A stretch of DNA of 64,000 bases from Demequina soli (GCF_000971195.1 NZ_BBLZ01000001.1:248001-312000), one strand, 5' to 3'; counted from the first letter of the stretch, positions 34,276-44,491 are shown. The notes: generated by a model not told the origin, from the sequence alone. Translations and numbers: made by a program.

Positions 34276-34571
34276 TTTGCATATCCGCAATTATTTCGAT
34301 TCCATAACGAAGCCCGTCTCGGCTGGACAGGACACAGGTCCCGGTTGTTACGGTCCAAGGGCCGTTCCGACCGGCAAGAACCGGTCAAGGGAACGTCAAT
34401 GACCAGCCAAAGGCCTCCTGGCGCTGCCCTCCCCGGGCGATGCGCCGGAGTGTTAGTAGCGGCGCCCTCGCGGCGTCGCCCGGCGGGCCCGTGATTGCCG
34501 TCCGACGGCTGCGAGTCCCCTCGCTAGCCGAGGCCCTTGCGCACCTGAGAGAACCCAGGAGCCGAAGGACC
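34276..34571 (+). promoter_or_regulatory. Long leader/promoter region of the proVWX operon
   Basis: About 300 bases without a convincing gene. The first 40 bases are the AT-richest stretch in the area (CAATTATTTCGATTCC). TACGGT at 34349-34354 with TGGACA at 34324-34329 (19-base spacing) is a possible promoter, leaving a leader of about 215 bases. Perfect hairpins: GACCGG/CCGGTC (34369-34374 and 34381-34386) and GCCGTC/GACGGC near 34497-34509. A 31-codon ORF (34399-34494) looks spurious. I looked for glycine, TPP and ydaO riboswitch signatures and could not match them. Confidence 0.4.
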
Positions 34572-35870
34572 ATGAACGACGACACGATCGCCCTGCGCGC
34601 GGAAGGCCTGTACAAGGTCTTCGGCCGCCACGCCGACGAGGCGGTGATCGCGCTCCACCGGGGCACGCCGCGCGACCGGCTCGGATCGGGCACCACGGCC
34701 GCCGTGATCGACGCCTCCTTCGACGTGCGCCGCGGCGAGATCTTCGTGGTGATGGGCCTGTCCGGATCCGGCAAGTCGACGCTGATCCGCATGCTCAACG
34801 GCCTCCACAACGCCACGGCCGGCACCGTCGAGATCGGCGGCGAGCACATCACCGGCATCCCCGCCAAGCGCCTGCGCGAGATCCGTCGCGCGCGCATCTC
34901 GATGGTGTTCCAGCACTTCGCGCTGCTGCCCCACCGCACCGTGCTCGACAACGTCGCGTACGGGCTCGAGATCCAGGGCGTCGCGAAGGCCGAGCGCGAG
35001 GCCAAGGCCCGCAAGGTGACCCGGATCGTGGGTCTCGCGGGATGGGAGGAGAGGCTTCCCAGCCAGCTCTCCGGCGGCATGCAGCAGCGCGTGGGCCTGG
35101 CCCGCGCCCTCGCCGCCGACACGGACGTCCTGCTCATGGACGAGGCCTTCTCCGCGCTCGACCCGCTGATCCGCCGCGAGATGCAGGACCAGCTGCTCGA
35201 GCTCCAGGCCGAGCTCGGCAAGACCATCGTCTTCATCACCCACGACCTCAACGAGGCCATGTACCTCGGCGACCGCATCGCCGTCATGCGCGACGGCCGC
35301 ATCGTGCAGATCGGGGCCCCCGAGGACATCCTCACGAACCCCGCCGACGACTACGTCGAGCAGTTCGTCCAGGACGTCGACCGCACCAAGGTGCTCACGG
35401 CGGAGTCGGTCATGCGCAAGCCGCGCGCCGTCGTCCACGTGGGCGCCGGCCCCCGCGCCGCTCTCACCCTCATGCGCGACGAGCAGCTCGCCGGCGCGTA
35501 CGTGGTCACCAAGGACCGCAGCATCGTCGGCTGGGTCCGCGACCGCGACGTGTTCGAGCTGGTGCGCCGCGGGGACAAGGACCTGGCCTCGGTGATCCGC
35601 TCCGACCACGGCGCCGTCGCGACCGACACCGCGCTGGCCGAGCTGTTCATCCCCTCGCTCGAGGCGGCGCTGCCCCTCGGCGTGCTGGACACGCGCGACC
35701 GCCTCGTGGGCGTCATCCCCCGCGTGACCCTGCTCGCCGCGCTCGGCGGCGAGCCCGAGGCCGCCGTCCAGGCGGCGCCGCGACCCGACCCGTTGCCCAC
35801 CGAGGTGGTCGACCGGGTCCTGGAGGCCGCCGTCGGCACGGGCGCCGCCGGCGCGAAGGAGGCGCTCTGA
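34572..35870 (+). CDS. proV: Glycine betaine/proline ABC transporter ATP-binding protein
   Basis: A 432-residue ATPase of an osmoprotectant importer. Walker A MGLSGSGKSTLIRMLNGL, Q-loop VFQHFALLPHRT, signature LSGGMQQRVGLARAL, Walker B VLLMDEAFSALDPLIR and H-loop ITHDLNEAM are intact. Two CBS domains follow (about residues 280-400), which in this family sense ionic strength. An insert near residues 20-40 (VFGRHADEAVIALHRG) is typical of ProV. GAAGGA precedes the ATG. The stop overlaps the proW start (TGATG). Confidence 0.94.
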   Translation: MNDDTIALRAEGLYKVFGRHADEAVIALHRGTPRDRLGSGTTAAVIDASFDVRRGEIFVVMGLSGSGKSTLIRMLNGLHNATAGTVEIGGEHITGIPAKRLREIRRARISMVFQHFALLPHRTVLDNVAYGLEIQGVAKAEREAKARKVTRIVGLAGWEERLPSQLSGGMQQRVGLARALAADTDVLLMDEAFSALDPLIRREMQDQLLELQAELGKTIVFITHDLNEAMYLGDRIAVMRDGRIVQIGAPEDILTNPADDYVEQFVQDVDRTKVLTAESVMRKPRAVVHVGAGPRAALTLMRDEQLAGAYVVTKDRSIVGWVRDRDVFELVRRGDKDLASVIRSDHGAVATDTALAELFIPSLEAALPLGVLDTRDRLVGVIPRVTLLAALGGEPEAAVQAAPRPDPLPTEVVDRVLEAAVGTGAAGAKEAL

Positions 35871-36778
35871 TGGACGTCCGCATCCCTGTCGGCAGCTGGA
35901 TCGAGTCGGGCATCGACTGGATCGGCGACAACCTCACGTGGCTGCTCGACCTGCTCGGCACGGTCTGGACGTCGCTCTACGACGCCGTGGAGTGGGTGGT
36001 GATCACCCCGCCCGCGATCGCGGTGATCGTCGTCCTCGCGGCGCTGGCGCTGGTCGCCCGCGGCTGGAAGTTCGCGCTCGGCACCGCGCTCGGCCTCGCC
36101 TTCATCATCGGCGTGGACCAGTGGGACAACGCGATGAGCACGCTCGCGCTCGTCCTCGTGGCGGCGGGGCTCGCGCTCGTCGTCGGCATCCCGCTGGGCA
36201 TCTGGGCCGCGCGAGACACGCGCGTGTCGGCCACGGTCAAGCCCCTCATGGACTTCCTCCAGACGATGCCGGCGTTCGTCTACCTCATCCCCGCGATCGC
36301 GTTCTTCGGCATCGGCGTCGCGCCCGCGATGTTCGCGACCATCCTGTTCGCCATCGCGCCGGCCGTGCGCCTCACCGAGCTGGGCATCCGCGGCGTGGAC
36401 CGCGAGGTGGTCGAGGCCGGCCAGGCGTTCGGCGCCACCCCGGGCAGGATCCTGCGCCAGATCCAGCTGCCGCTCGCGCTGCCGTCGATCATGGCCGGCG
36501 TCAACCAGGTGATCATGCTCTCGCTGTCGATGGTCGTCATCGCCGGCATGGTGGGCGCGGGGGGCCTCGGCGGCGACGTCACCAAGTCGCTGTCGGCCCT
36601 CGACACGGCGCTCGGCTTCGAGGCCGGCCTGTCCGTCGTGATCCTCGCGATCATCCTCGACCGCTTCACCGGCGCGTTCGGCCAGAAGCGCGGCCTGCAC
36701 CTCGTCACCCGCCTGCGGTCCGCCGCGGCGAGCCGCGCATCGTCCCCCGCCGCGGAGACCGAGAAGGTCCCCGCCTGA
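35870..36778 (+). CDS. proW: Glycine betaine/proline ABC transporter permease
   Basis: A 302-residue permease with an extended N-terminus and about six helices. The coupling loop motif VDREVVEAGQAFGATPGRILRQIQLPLALPSIM is the binding-protein-dependent transport signature. It starts one base inside the proV stop. The C-terminal tail contains a decamer copy at 36736-36745, read as Ala-Ser-Ser, in a region that looks disordered (SAAASRASSPAAETE). Confidence 0.93.
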   Translation: MDVRIPVGSWIESGIDWIGDNLTWLLDLLGTVWTSLYDAVEWVVITPPAIAVIVVLAALALVARGWKFALGTALGLAFIIGVDQWDNAMSTLALVLVAAGLALVVGIPLGIWAARDTRVSATVKPLMDFLQTMPAFVYLIPAIAFFGIGVAPAMFATILFAIAPAVRLTELGIRGVDREVVEAGQAFGATPGRILRQIQLPLALPSIMAGVNQVIMLSLSMVVIAGMVGAGGLGGDVTKSLSALDTALGFEAGLSVVILAIILDRFTGAFGQKRGLHLVTRLRSAAASRASSPAAETEKVPA

Positions 36779-36786
36779 CAGACCTG

Positions 36787-36864
36787 GCGGCCTCCCCGGG
36801 GGCCGCACGCACCCCGCCCCGACCGATGGGCGGCCGGTGCTCATGGCGTGGGGAGACTCCCCGC
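36787..36864 (+). promoter_or_regulatory. Intercistronic hairpins between proW and proX
   Basis: The 107-base gap holds two stems: GGCC/GGCC around CTCCCCGGGG at 36787-36802, and a second stem GGGGA/TCCCC with 3-base loop near 36850-36862. Such structures often stabilise or partly separate the message of the abundant binding protein. Confidence 0.35.
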
Positions 36865-36885
36865 GCCTGGAAAGGAACCACCACC

Positions 36886-37782
36886 ATGAAGATGCGCTCC
36901 TTCGCGCCCTTCGCCCTGGCGGCCGGCGCGGGCCTCGTGCTCGCCGGCTGCTCCTCCTCCGACGCGGACACCGATGCCTCGGCGTCCGGCGACTCCACGA
37001 CCGGCGGCGCCATCACGCTCGGCGTGTTCAACGGCTGGGACGAGTCGGTCGCCTCGTCGCTGCTGTGGCAGAACGTCCTCGAGTCGAAGGGCTACGACGT
37101 CTCGCTCGAGTACGCCGACCCGGCTCCGACCTTCCAGGCCCTCGCCGACGGCGACTACGACCTCGTCACCGACGTGTGGCTGCCCACGACGCACGCGTCG
37201 TACCTCGAGAAGTTCGGCGACGACATCGAGGAGGTGGGCGCGTGGTTCGACAGCGCGAAGCTCACCGTCGCCGTCAACGCCGACGCCCCCGTGGACTCCC
37301 TCGCGGACCTCGCGGCGCACGCCGACGAGTTCGGCAACACCATCGTCGGCATCGAGCCCGGCGCGGGCCTGACCGCCGCGGTCGAGGGCGCGATCCCGGT
37401 GTACGGCCTCGACGGCATGGACTTCGTGACGTCGTCGACGCCGGCGATGCTCGCCGAGCTCGACTCCGCGACGTCGAAGGGCGAGAACATCGTCGTCACC
37501 CTGTGGGAGCCCCACTGGGCCTACGGGGCGTACGACCTCAAGAACCTTGAGGACCCCGAGGGCACGCTCGGCGACGCGGAGACCATCTCCACGTACTCGC
37601 GCACCGGATTCGCGGCCGACTTCCCCGAGGTCGCGGGCTGGATGGGCGGCTTCACCATGGACGCCGACCTGCTGTACGACCTCGAGAACCAGCTCCAGGG
37701 CGTCGACGCGGCCGGCCAGGCCGATGTGGTCGCCACCTGGGTCGCCGACCACCAGGAGTGGGTGGACTCGCTCACGGCCTGA
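36886..37782 (+). CDS. proX: Glycine betaine-binding lipoprotein
   Basis: A 298-residue substrate-binding protein anchored outside the membrane. The signal FALAAGAGLVLAGC with lipobox LAGC puts the lipidated Cys at residue 23, followed by an acidic Ser-rich linker. The mature part is an OpuAC-type domain (ITLGVFNGWDESVASSLLWQ, DLVTDVWLPTTHASYLEKF, GIEPGAGLTAAVE, VVTLWEPHWAYGAYDLK), where the Trp residues would form the aromatic cage for quaternary amines. GAAAGGAAC lies before the ATG. It completes a full ProVWX system. Confidence 0.93.
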   Translation: MKMRSFAPFALAAGAGLVLAGCSSSDADTDASASGDSTTGGAITLGVFNGWDESVASSLLWQNVLESKGYDVSLEYADPAPTFQALADGDYDLVTDVWLPTTHASYLEKFGDDIEEVGAWFDSAKLTVAVNADAPVDSLADLAAHADEFGNTIVGIEPGAGLTAAVEGAIPVYGLDGMDFVTSSTPAMLAELDSATSKGENIVVTLWEPHWAYGAYDLKNLEDPEGTLGDAETISTYSRTGFAADFPEVAGWMGGFTMDADLLYDLENQLQGVDAAGQADVVATWVADHQEWVDSLTA

Positions 37783-37878
37783 CCCCGCTTCCCCCGGCTC
37801 GCCTCGCCCCTCCCGGCCCCCTGCGGGGAAGCGGGCGGCGGTCGCGGGAGGACGTCGGCTCCCACGGGAGCGCGACGG

Positions 37879-37914
37879 ACGGCGCCCCGCTCGGATCACC
37901 GGGCGGGGCGCCGT
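37879..37914. terminator. Bidirectional terminator after proX
   Basis: ACGGCGCCCCGC (37879-37890) pairs exactly with GCGGGGCGCCGT (37903-37914) over a 12-base loop. It separates proX from the convergent thioesterase gene. The rest of the 200-base gap (37783-37986) shows nothing else. Confidence 0.7.
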
Positions 37915-37986
37915 GGTGCGTGGGCGCTGGGTAGGCCTTGGTCGCCTTCGAGCGATCGCGGCGCCGCAGGGCTGGCGCGTCGTCGC

Positions 37987-38466
37987 TCAGCGCCGGCGGA
38001 ACCGCACCGGCTCGTCCAGGTGCGGGCTCCACGCGTCGCGCTCGATGTCGCGCAGCCGCCTCGGCCGCTGGGTCTCGGCGTCGATCAGCACCAGCGTGGT
38101 CGCGGCGCGCGCGAACAGCACCGGGTCCTCGTCGCCGACGGGCGACCACACCTCGTAGCAGATCTCGAGGCTCGCGCCCCCGAGCCGGCCGATCCACAGT
38201 TGCACGTCCAGCGGGCGGCGCAGGTACGGGACGGGCGCGAGGTACTCGATCTGCTGGGCCGCGATGAGCGTGAGGGTCTCCGCGTCGGGACCCCCGCCGA
38301 CGAGCGCCGTGTGCGGCACCTCGTGGCCCTCGGCCGCCGACCGGTCCGCCCAGAACACGCGGATGCGCGCCTCCTCGAGCAGCCGGAGCATCTCGGCGTT
38401 GTTGACGTGGCCGTACGCGTCGAGGTCGGACCACCGCAGCGTGATCGGGACGTGGATGCGGGTCAT
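37987..38466 (-). CDS. Acyl-CoA thioesterase, 4-hydroxybenzoyl-CoA thioesterase family
   Basis: A 159-residue single hotdog thioesterase. LRWSDLDAYGHVNNAEMLRLLEEAR is the diagnostic segment with the catalytic Asp, and the rest (QIEYLAPVPYLRRPLDVQLWIGRLGGASLEICYEV) completes the sheet and dimer interface. Substrate not determined. TAGCGT lies exactly 6 bases before ATG 38466, again suggesting a leaderless transcript. It follows ettA on the same strand but two terminators lie between them. Confidence 0.87.
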   Translation of the reverse strand: MTRIHVPITLRWSDLDAYGHVNNAEMLRLLEEARIRVFWADRSAAEGHEVPHTALVGGGPDAETLTLIAAQQIEYLAPVPYLRRPLDVQLWIGRLGGASLEICYEVWSPVGDEDPVLFARAATTLVLIDAETQRPRRLRDIERDAWSPHLDEPVRFRRR

Positions 38467-38491
38467 GGCCTCACGCTAGCGCGGACACGAC

Positions 38492-38525
38492 GACGCCCCT
38501 CGCCTCCGAGGAGGCGAGGGGCGTC
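38492..38525. terminator. Strong terminator, upstream of the thioesterase gene
   Basis: A perfect 16-bp stem: GACGCCCCTCGCCTCC (38492-38507) and its complement (38510-38525) with a 2-base GA centre. It is one of two terminators between ettA and the thioesterase. Confidence 0.7.
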
Positions 38526-38561
38526 AAGGATCGACCCATCCGGCGCAGGGATCCGCCGAGA

Positions 38562-38600
38562 CCGACCACCATCCACCCATTCGGGGATGGCGGGGGTCGG
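38562..38600 (-). terminator. Terminator immediately after ettA
   Basis: CCATCC (38569-38574) pairs with GGATGG (38585-38590), and CCGACC (38562-38567) with GGTCGG (38595-38600), across a small internal loop. It touches the ettA stop codon. Confidence 0.5.
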
Positions 38601-38601
38601 G

Positions 38602-40284
<1,683 letters not shown>

Positions 40285-40350
40285 TGCTGCTCCGTCGGTT
40301 GTCCGTTGCGGGCGCGCGGGCGCCCGGATGCCGTCCCATAGCCTACGCGA

Positions 40351-40395
40351 GGACGATGCGCGGGAGGGGTCGGTGGGGGTGCCGCCCCTCCGCGC
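40351..40395. terminator. Decamer and hairpin between ssb and ettA
   Basis: GGACGATGCG (40351-40360) runs into GCGCGGGAGGGG (40358-40369), which pairs with CCCCTCCGCGC (40385-40395). It would end the ssb message before the ettA promoter. Confidence 0.5.
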
Positions 40396-40425
40396 GCGCC
40401 GCCCCGGGAGCCGGGGCGCGTGTGC

Positions 40426-40980
40426 TCACGCGACCGGCTCGGGCTCCTCCTCGAACGACCGCTCGCGCTCGCCCGCGTCCGCCGCGGGCTCCGCGTCGAA
40501 GCTCGGCGGCTCGTCGTCCTGCTGGGGCGGGCCGTCCATCCCTGCCCCGTCCGCCGCGCGCGATGCCGCGATCGCCTCGCCGCCGGCGCTCATGTCCGAC
40601 TCGGTCATGCTCGCGTCCCCCGTCGCGCGCGAGAAGCCGGTCACGAAGCCGCGCGTGCAGTCGGGCCCCAGCGCGGTCGCGTCGATGATGTGGTCGACAC
40701 GCGTGCCGTCCTTCGCCTCCCACGTGCTGGTGCGCAGCCGGCCCGTCACCACGACGGGCATGCCCTTCTTGATCGAGGCGGCGACGGTGATCGCGGCGCC
40801 CCGGAACGCACGGACCGTGAACCACTCGGTGACGCCGTCGACCCAGGCGCCCTTGTCGCGGTCGAAGTACCGCGGGGTGGATGCCACCCGGAACGACGCG
40901 ATGGCGAGGTCGCCCTGGCCCTTGAACAGCCGCACCTCGGTGGCCACCCACCCCGATGCGGTGATGATCAGCTCGTTCAT
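40426..40980 (-). CDS. Single-stranded DNA-binding protein (paralogous, atypical tail)
   Basis: A 184-residue protein with an N-terminal OB fold of about 120 residues (VRLFKGQGDLAIASFRVASTP, EWFTVRAFRGAAITVAASIKKGMPVVVTGRLRT). The acidic tail ends in Glu-Glu-Glu-Pro-Glu-Pro-Val-Ala and lacks the D-D-x-P-F tip that recruits repair and replication partners, so this is probably a secondary SSB rather than the replicative one. CAGGGAGGAG lies before ATG 40980, partly inside a stem-loop. It sits directly downstream of the two GTPase genes and upstream of ettA. Confidence 0.85.
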   Translation of the reverse strand: MNELIITASGWVATEVRLFKGQGDLAIASFRVASTPRYFDRDKGAWVDGVTEWFTVRAFRGAAITVAASIKKGMPVVVTGRLRTSTWEAKDGTRVDHIIDATALGPDCTRGFVTGFSRATGDASMTESDMSAGGEAIAASRAADGAGMDGPPQQDDEPPSFDAEPAADAGERERSFEEEPEPVA

Positions 40981-40988
40981 GCTCTCCT

Positions 40989-41022
40989 CCCTGGTGCCGC
41001 ACGGTGCGGCAGTCCCAGGGTG
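40989..41022. promoter_or_regulatory. Stem-loop next to the ssb ribosome site
   Basis: CCCTGG-GCCGCAC and GTGCGGC-CCAGGG form a long interrupted hairpin over 40989-41021, overlapping the end of the ssb ribosome site (40983-40990 on the minus strand). The remaining bases to 41124 also hold a GGCCCC/GGGGCC stem near 41082-41095. These could be an intergenic terminator or a translational control. Confidence 0.35.
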
Positions 41023-41124
41023 CGAGCGGACGCGGGGACGAGGCGAGGCGCGGGCGCGAGTCCGTGGAGGACACGCCAGGCCCCGGGGGCCGGGGACATC
41101 GGCCCGCACGGGGCGCGAGGAGGG

Positions 41125-42585
41125 TCAGTCCTCGAACTTGTGGTGGCGCTCGACGGGCGCCCAGATGTCGGCGGGCAGCGCCGGCTCGTCGACCTCGACC
41201 GCGGGGGCCGGGGCGTCCTCGCCGGCCGGCGCCTCGACGCCCTCGGGCAGCTCGGGCGCGGAGGCGCGCGCGATCACCGTGAGCTCGTCGAGGTTGCGAT
41301 AGGCCTGGTGGATGAGCTCGGTGGGGCGCACCACGAGCGGCTCGATCGCATCGTGCACCGCCTCGCGGCCGAGCCGGAGCATCTCCTTGCGCACGCTCGC
41401 CGCGCCCGCGCGACGGCGCATGAAGGACCCGCGGTGCGGCATGGGCCACGCGACGGCGGCGAGCGCCTCGTCGATGCGGGAGGTGAGCTCGTCGGCGGGC
41501 GCGACGGCCTCGTCGATGACCACGCGCCACTGGACGGGCAGCCCCTCCGAGGCGGCGTCGACCCAGTCGAGCCGCTCGCGGTCGACCACCTCGGGACGCA
41601 TCGGCGCCTGCGCGGGCACGCCCGATCCCTTGCCGTTGACCACGGCGGCGGCGGCCAGCGCGCGCGCGTCGACGCCGGCGGCGGCGGCCAGCGAGGTCAC
41701 GAGCTCGGCGACGTCGGGCAGCTCGGGGTCCGCGTCGCGCGCCAGCGCCCGCTCGAGCGTGCGGCCGGCCGCCACGAGGTCCGCCGCCACCGCATCGGCC
41801 GCCACCGAGCGCGCCTGGACGGCGCCCTCGAGCTCGGCGCGCAGCACGTCGACGCCCTGGCCGGTGCGGCCGCTCAGCGGCACGACGGGCACCGACAGCA
41901 TGCCGTCGTTCGCGATGAGGCGCTGCAGGTCGCGCGCGACCTCCCAGGCGTCCTCGGTGCTGAGCCGGTCGACGTGGTTGAGCACCACGAGCGACGGCTG
42001 CCCGGTGATCGAGGCCTGCTTGAGGTAGCCCTCGTGGATCGCGTTGTCCGCGTACTTCTGCGGGTCGACCACCCACAGCAGCAGGTCGACCATCGGGATG
42101 ATGCGGTCGACCACCTCGCGGTGCTCGGGGTTGACCGAGTCGTGGTCGGGCAGGTCGAGCAGGACGAGCCCCCCGAGCGCGGGCTCCTCGGGCACGTCGA
42201 GGGCGTCGCTGCGGCGCAGGCGACGCTGCGGCAGGATGCCGAGCCAGTCGAGCAGCGCGTCCGCGCGCTCCGGGCCCCACACCGCGGCGCTCGCGTCCGA
42301 CGTGGTGGGGCGCGCGACGCCGGGCACGGCGAACTCGACCGCCGTGAGGGCATTGAACAGGGTGGACTTGCCCGAGCCGGTGCCGCCCGCGAGCGCGACC
42401 ACGGTCCAGTCGATGCCGAGGCGCAGGCGCTCCTCGCACCGGTCGACCGCCGCGTGGAGCTCGTCGCGGATGGGGGCGGGGATCGCCTCGCGCGCCCAGT
42501 CGAGCGAGGACCGCAGCCGGTCGACCCGCTCGCGCAGCACGCTCGTCTCGTCGCGCGGCGAGACGGCCTCGAAGCTGACGCTCAC
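41125..42585 (-). CDS. Dynamin-like / YfjP-type GTPase, second of a pair
   Basis: A 486-residue P-loop GTPase. G1 is GGTGSGKSTLFNAL (residues 67-80), a Thr-rich switch ARPTTSD follows, G3 is LLDLPDHDS and G4 is the degenerate LNHVDRLS. The C-terminal half is mostly helical, with no confident membrane span. Start is GTG 42585, which overlaps the stop of the upstream GTPase (GTGA). Tandem GTPases of this sort occur in actinobacteria and resemble paired bacterial dynamins; membrane or cell-division roles are inference. Confidence 0.8.
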   Translation of the reverse strand: MSVSFEAVSPRDETSVLRERVDRLRSSLDWAREAIPAPIRDELHAAVDRCEERLRLGIDWTVVALAGGTGSGKSTLFNALTAVEFAVPGVARPTTSDASAAVWGPERADALLDWLGILPQRRLRRSDALDVPEEPALGGLVLLDLPDHDSVNPEHREVVDRIIPMVDLLLWVVDPQKYADNAIHEGYLKQASITGQPSLVVLNHVDRLSTEDAWEVARDLQRLIANDGMLSVPVVPLSGRTGQGVDVLRAELEGAVQARSVAADAVAADLVAAGRTLERALARDADPELPDVAELVTSLAAAAGVDARALAAAAVVNGKGSGVPAQAPMRPEVVDRERLDWVDAASEGLPVQWRVVIDEAVAPADELTSRIDEALAAVAWPMPHRGSFMRRRAGAASVRKEMLRLGREAVHDAIEPLVVRPTELIHQAYRNLDELTVIARASAPELPEGVEAPAGEDAPAPAVEVDEPALPADIWAPVERHHKFED

Positions 42586-44174
42586 AGCAGCCCCCTCAGC
42601 TCGGCCCGCCGCAGGCGGATCTTCGAGGAGGAGTCCGGCATGAGCGACGGGATGTCCATCGGCCTCATCATCTCCAGCGACTCGCGGTTGAGGCAGTGCT
42701 TGCGCGCGGCCTCGAGCTCGGCGCGGGCCTCGTCGACGGCGGCGCCGACGGCCTGGGGCGAGGTGAGGATCATGAGCGCGGTGCGCGCCTCGTCGATGCC
42801 GAGCGCGGCGGACGCGAGCGCGGTCGTGAGGCCCGGCTCGCCGATGACCTGGATGCCGGCCTCGACGCCGGGGAGCTGCAGCACGATCTCCTGGCAGCGG
42901 TGCACCCACCGGCGGGACGCATCGGCCGCCTGCCGCTCGCGCGCCTGGCGGGCGTCGCGCGGGTCGCGGCGGCCGGCGAGCCACGGGCCCACGCCCGTGT
43001 CGGCGCGGCGCAGGGCCTCCTCCATCGCCTCCGCGACGGACGATGCGGCGAAGACCAGGCGCGACTCGACCGCACCGAGCAGGTCGCGGTAGATGGCGTG
43101 GAGCACCTCGTCGCGCTGCTCGCGGGCGTGGCCGCGGCGCACCCACATGGAGTTGCGCAGCTTGAACAGCGCGCCGCCGTCGGACGTCGCCTGCTCCCAG
43201 CGGGCGGTGAGCGCGCCGGTCGGGATGCTCTCCCACCACCGCTCCCCGCCCTCGTGCGTCACCTGCGCGGCGGCGCGGCGCACCTCGGAGCGGACGTCCT
43301 TGGCGGCGGCGGACTGGTCGTCCATCGCCTCGGCAAGGGTCTCGAGCCACTCCTTGAGCGACTCCGCGGCGCCGTGCAGGGTGCGCTCGACGATGGTGGT
43401 CGCCGACGCGGAGGCCACCGAGTCGAGCCAGCGGCCCAGGCCGCCGACGACGTCGCGCGGCACGGTCGCCTGGCGTGTGGGGTCCTCGGGGATGACGAAC
43501 AGCGGCAGGGTCTCGAGGTGCTCGGTGGCGAGGCGGTCCACCAGCTCGCGACGCACCTGCGCGGCGACGTCGACTGTCACGCGGTTGAGCACGACGGCGA
43601 TCGACGCGCCGCGGTCCGCGCCGCCCCGCAGCGCCTCCCACGGCACCGCGTCGCCGTAGCGCGCGGCGGTGGTGACGAAGATCCAGAGGTCGGCCGCCTC
43701 CATCATGAGGTGGGCGATCTCGCGGTTCTCGCCGCTGATCGAGTCGAGGTCGGGCGAGTCGACGATCGCGAGGCCGCGCGGCACCGCCTCGGTCGCGATG
43801 ACCTTGCAGCGCTTGGCGACGTCGGTGAGCACCTGGGTGTCGAGCGGGTGGTGGAACAGGTGCGGGATGCGGGTGGTCGGGCGCAGCACGCCCGACGGCG
43901 TCAGCTGCTCCCCCACCAGCGCGTTCACGACCGTCGACTTGCCGGCGCCGGTCGAGCCGGCGACCACGACGATCGCGGGCGAGGCCTCCTCGCGCACGCG
44001 CGGGATGAGGTGGTGGTCGAGCTGGTCGAGCATCCGCTGGATGGTCGCGCGGGCGTCCTCGACGTCGGCGACCGGGAGGGGCAGCTGGACGCCGGCGACG
44101 ACCTTGCGGGTGTCGACCAGGGCGTCCAGAAGGTTGCCAGGGTACGACCACGTCTTGATGGGTCGCATGCTCAT
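42582..44174 (-). CDS. Dynamin-like GTPase, first of a pair
   Basis: A 530-residue protein with G1 [16 protein letters not shown] (residues 73-88), switch [11 protein letters not shown]3 VDSPDLDS and a G4 reduced to LNRVTVD. A long helical region (residues 270-470) follows. The degenerate G4 and the DSPD (in place of DxxG) G3 match dynamin-type or YfjP-like GTPases. ATG 44174 is preferred over ATG 44168 because it overlaps the stop of a 9-codon leaderless mini-ORF (44171-44200). A decamer at 43038-43047 is read as Ala-Ser-Ser. Confidence 0.8.
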   Translation of the reverse strand: MSMRPIKTWSYPGNLLDALVDTRKVVAGVQLPLPVADVEDARATIQRMLDQLDHHLIPRVREEASPAIVVVAGSTGAGKSTVVNALVGEQLTPSGVLRPTTRIPHLFHHPLDTQVLTDVAKRCKVIATEAVPRGLAIVDSPDLDSISGENREIAHLMMEAADLWIFVTTAARYGDAVPWEALRGGADRGASIAVVLNRVTVDVAAQVRRELVDRLATEHLETLPLFVIPEDPTRQATVPRDVVGGLGRWLDSVASASATTIVERTLHGAAESLKEWLETLAEAMDDQSAAAKDVRSEVRRAAAQVTHEGGERWWESIPTGALTARWEQATSDGGALFKLRNSMWVRRGHAREQRDEVLHAIYRDLLGAVESRLVFAASSVAEAMEEALRRADTGVGPWLAGRRDPRDARQARERQAADASRRWVHRCQEIVLQLPGVEAGIQVIGEPGLTTALASAALGIDEARTALMILTSPQAVGAAVDEARAELEAARKHCLNRESLEMMRPMDIPSLMPDSSSKIRLRRAELRGLL

Positions 44175-44200
44175 GCGACGACGCACCCGGTCCGTACCAT
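44171..44200 (-). CDS. Possible leaderless 9-codon upstream ORF of the GTPase operon
   Basis: On the minus strand TACCCT (44212-44207) is followed by six bases and ATG 44200, which encodes MVRTGCVVA then TGA. The stop overlaps the GTPase start as ATGA. The TACCCT-N6-ATG geometry is the same as for mscS. Translation of this small ORF could couple to the GTPase start, which has no ribosome site of its own. The call rests on geometry only. Confidence 0.35.
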   Translation of the reverse strand: MVRTGCVVA

Positions 44201-44289
44201 GCGTCAAGGGTAGCCGAGCGTCACTTACCAGGCGGCACAGGCGTGTCGGCGAGCGTCGGTACCCTGGTGCACGCGGCTTCACGCCGCCG

Positions 44290-44362
44290 GCCCCCGTAGC
44301 TCAGTGGATAGAGCAACGGACTTCTAATCCGCAGGTCGCTGGTTCGAATCCAGCCGGGGGCG
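44290..44362 (+). tRNA. tRNA-Arg (TCT anticodon)
   Basis: The acceptor arm GCCCCCG pairs with CGGGGGC. The D arm GCTCAGTGGATAGAGC, anticodon loop CTTCTAA with TCT reading AGA codons, and T loop GGTTCGAATCC are all normal. CCA is not encoded. AGA is a very rare codon in DNA this GC-rich. Confidence 0.96.
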
Positions 44363-44491
44363 CCGCCCGCATCGTCACCCGAACCGGGACCCTTGCCCGC
44401 ACAGGTCCCAGGAATCCGCGCATCGTGCCCGCTAGCCTGCGAGTGAGGCAACCACGAGCCCTCCCCCGCGGGTGGGCGGACAGGACGGACG

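Noticed and set aside
34399-34494. A 31-codon ORF in the proV leader with an AAGGG upstream.
   Set aside because: Codon use and residue mix look random, and there is no run of one amino acid suggesting a sensor peptide.
34276-34571. Glycine, TPP or ydaO riboswitch upstream of proV, prompted by the string CACCTGAGAGAACCC.
   Set aside because: The remaining conserved segments and the required stems of these riboswitches could not be found.
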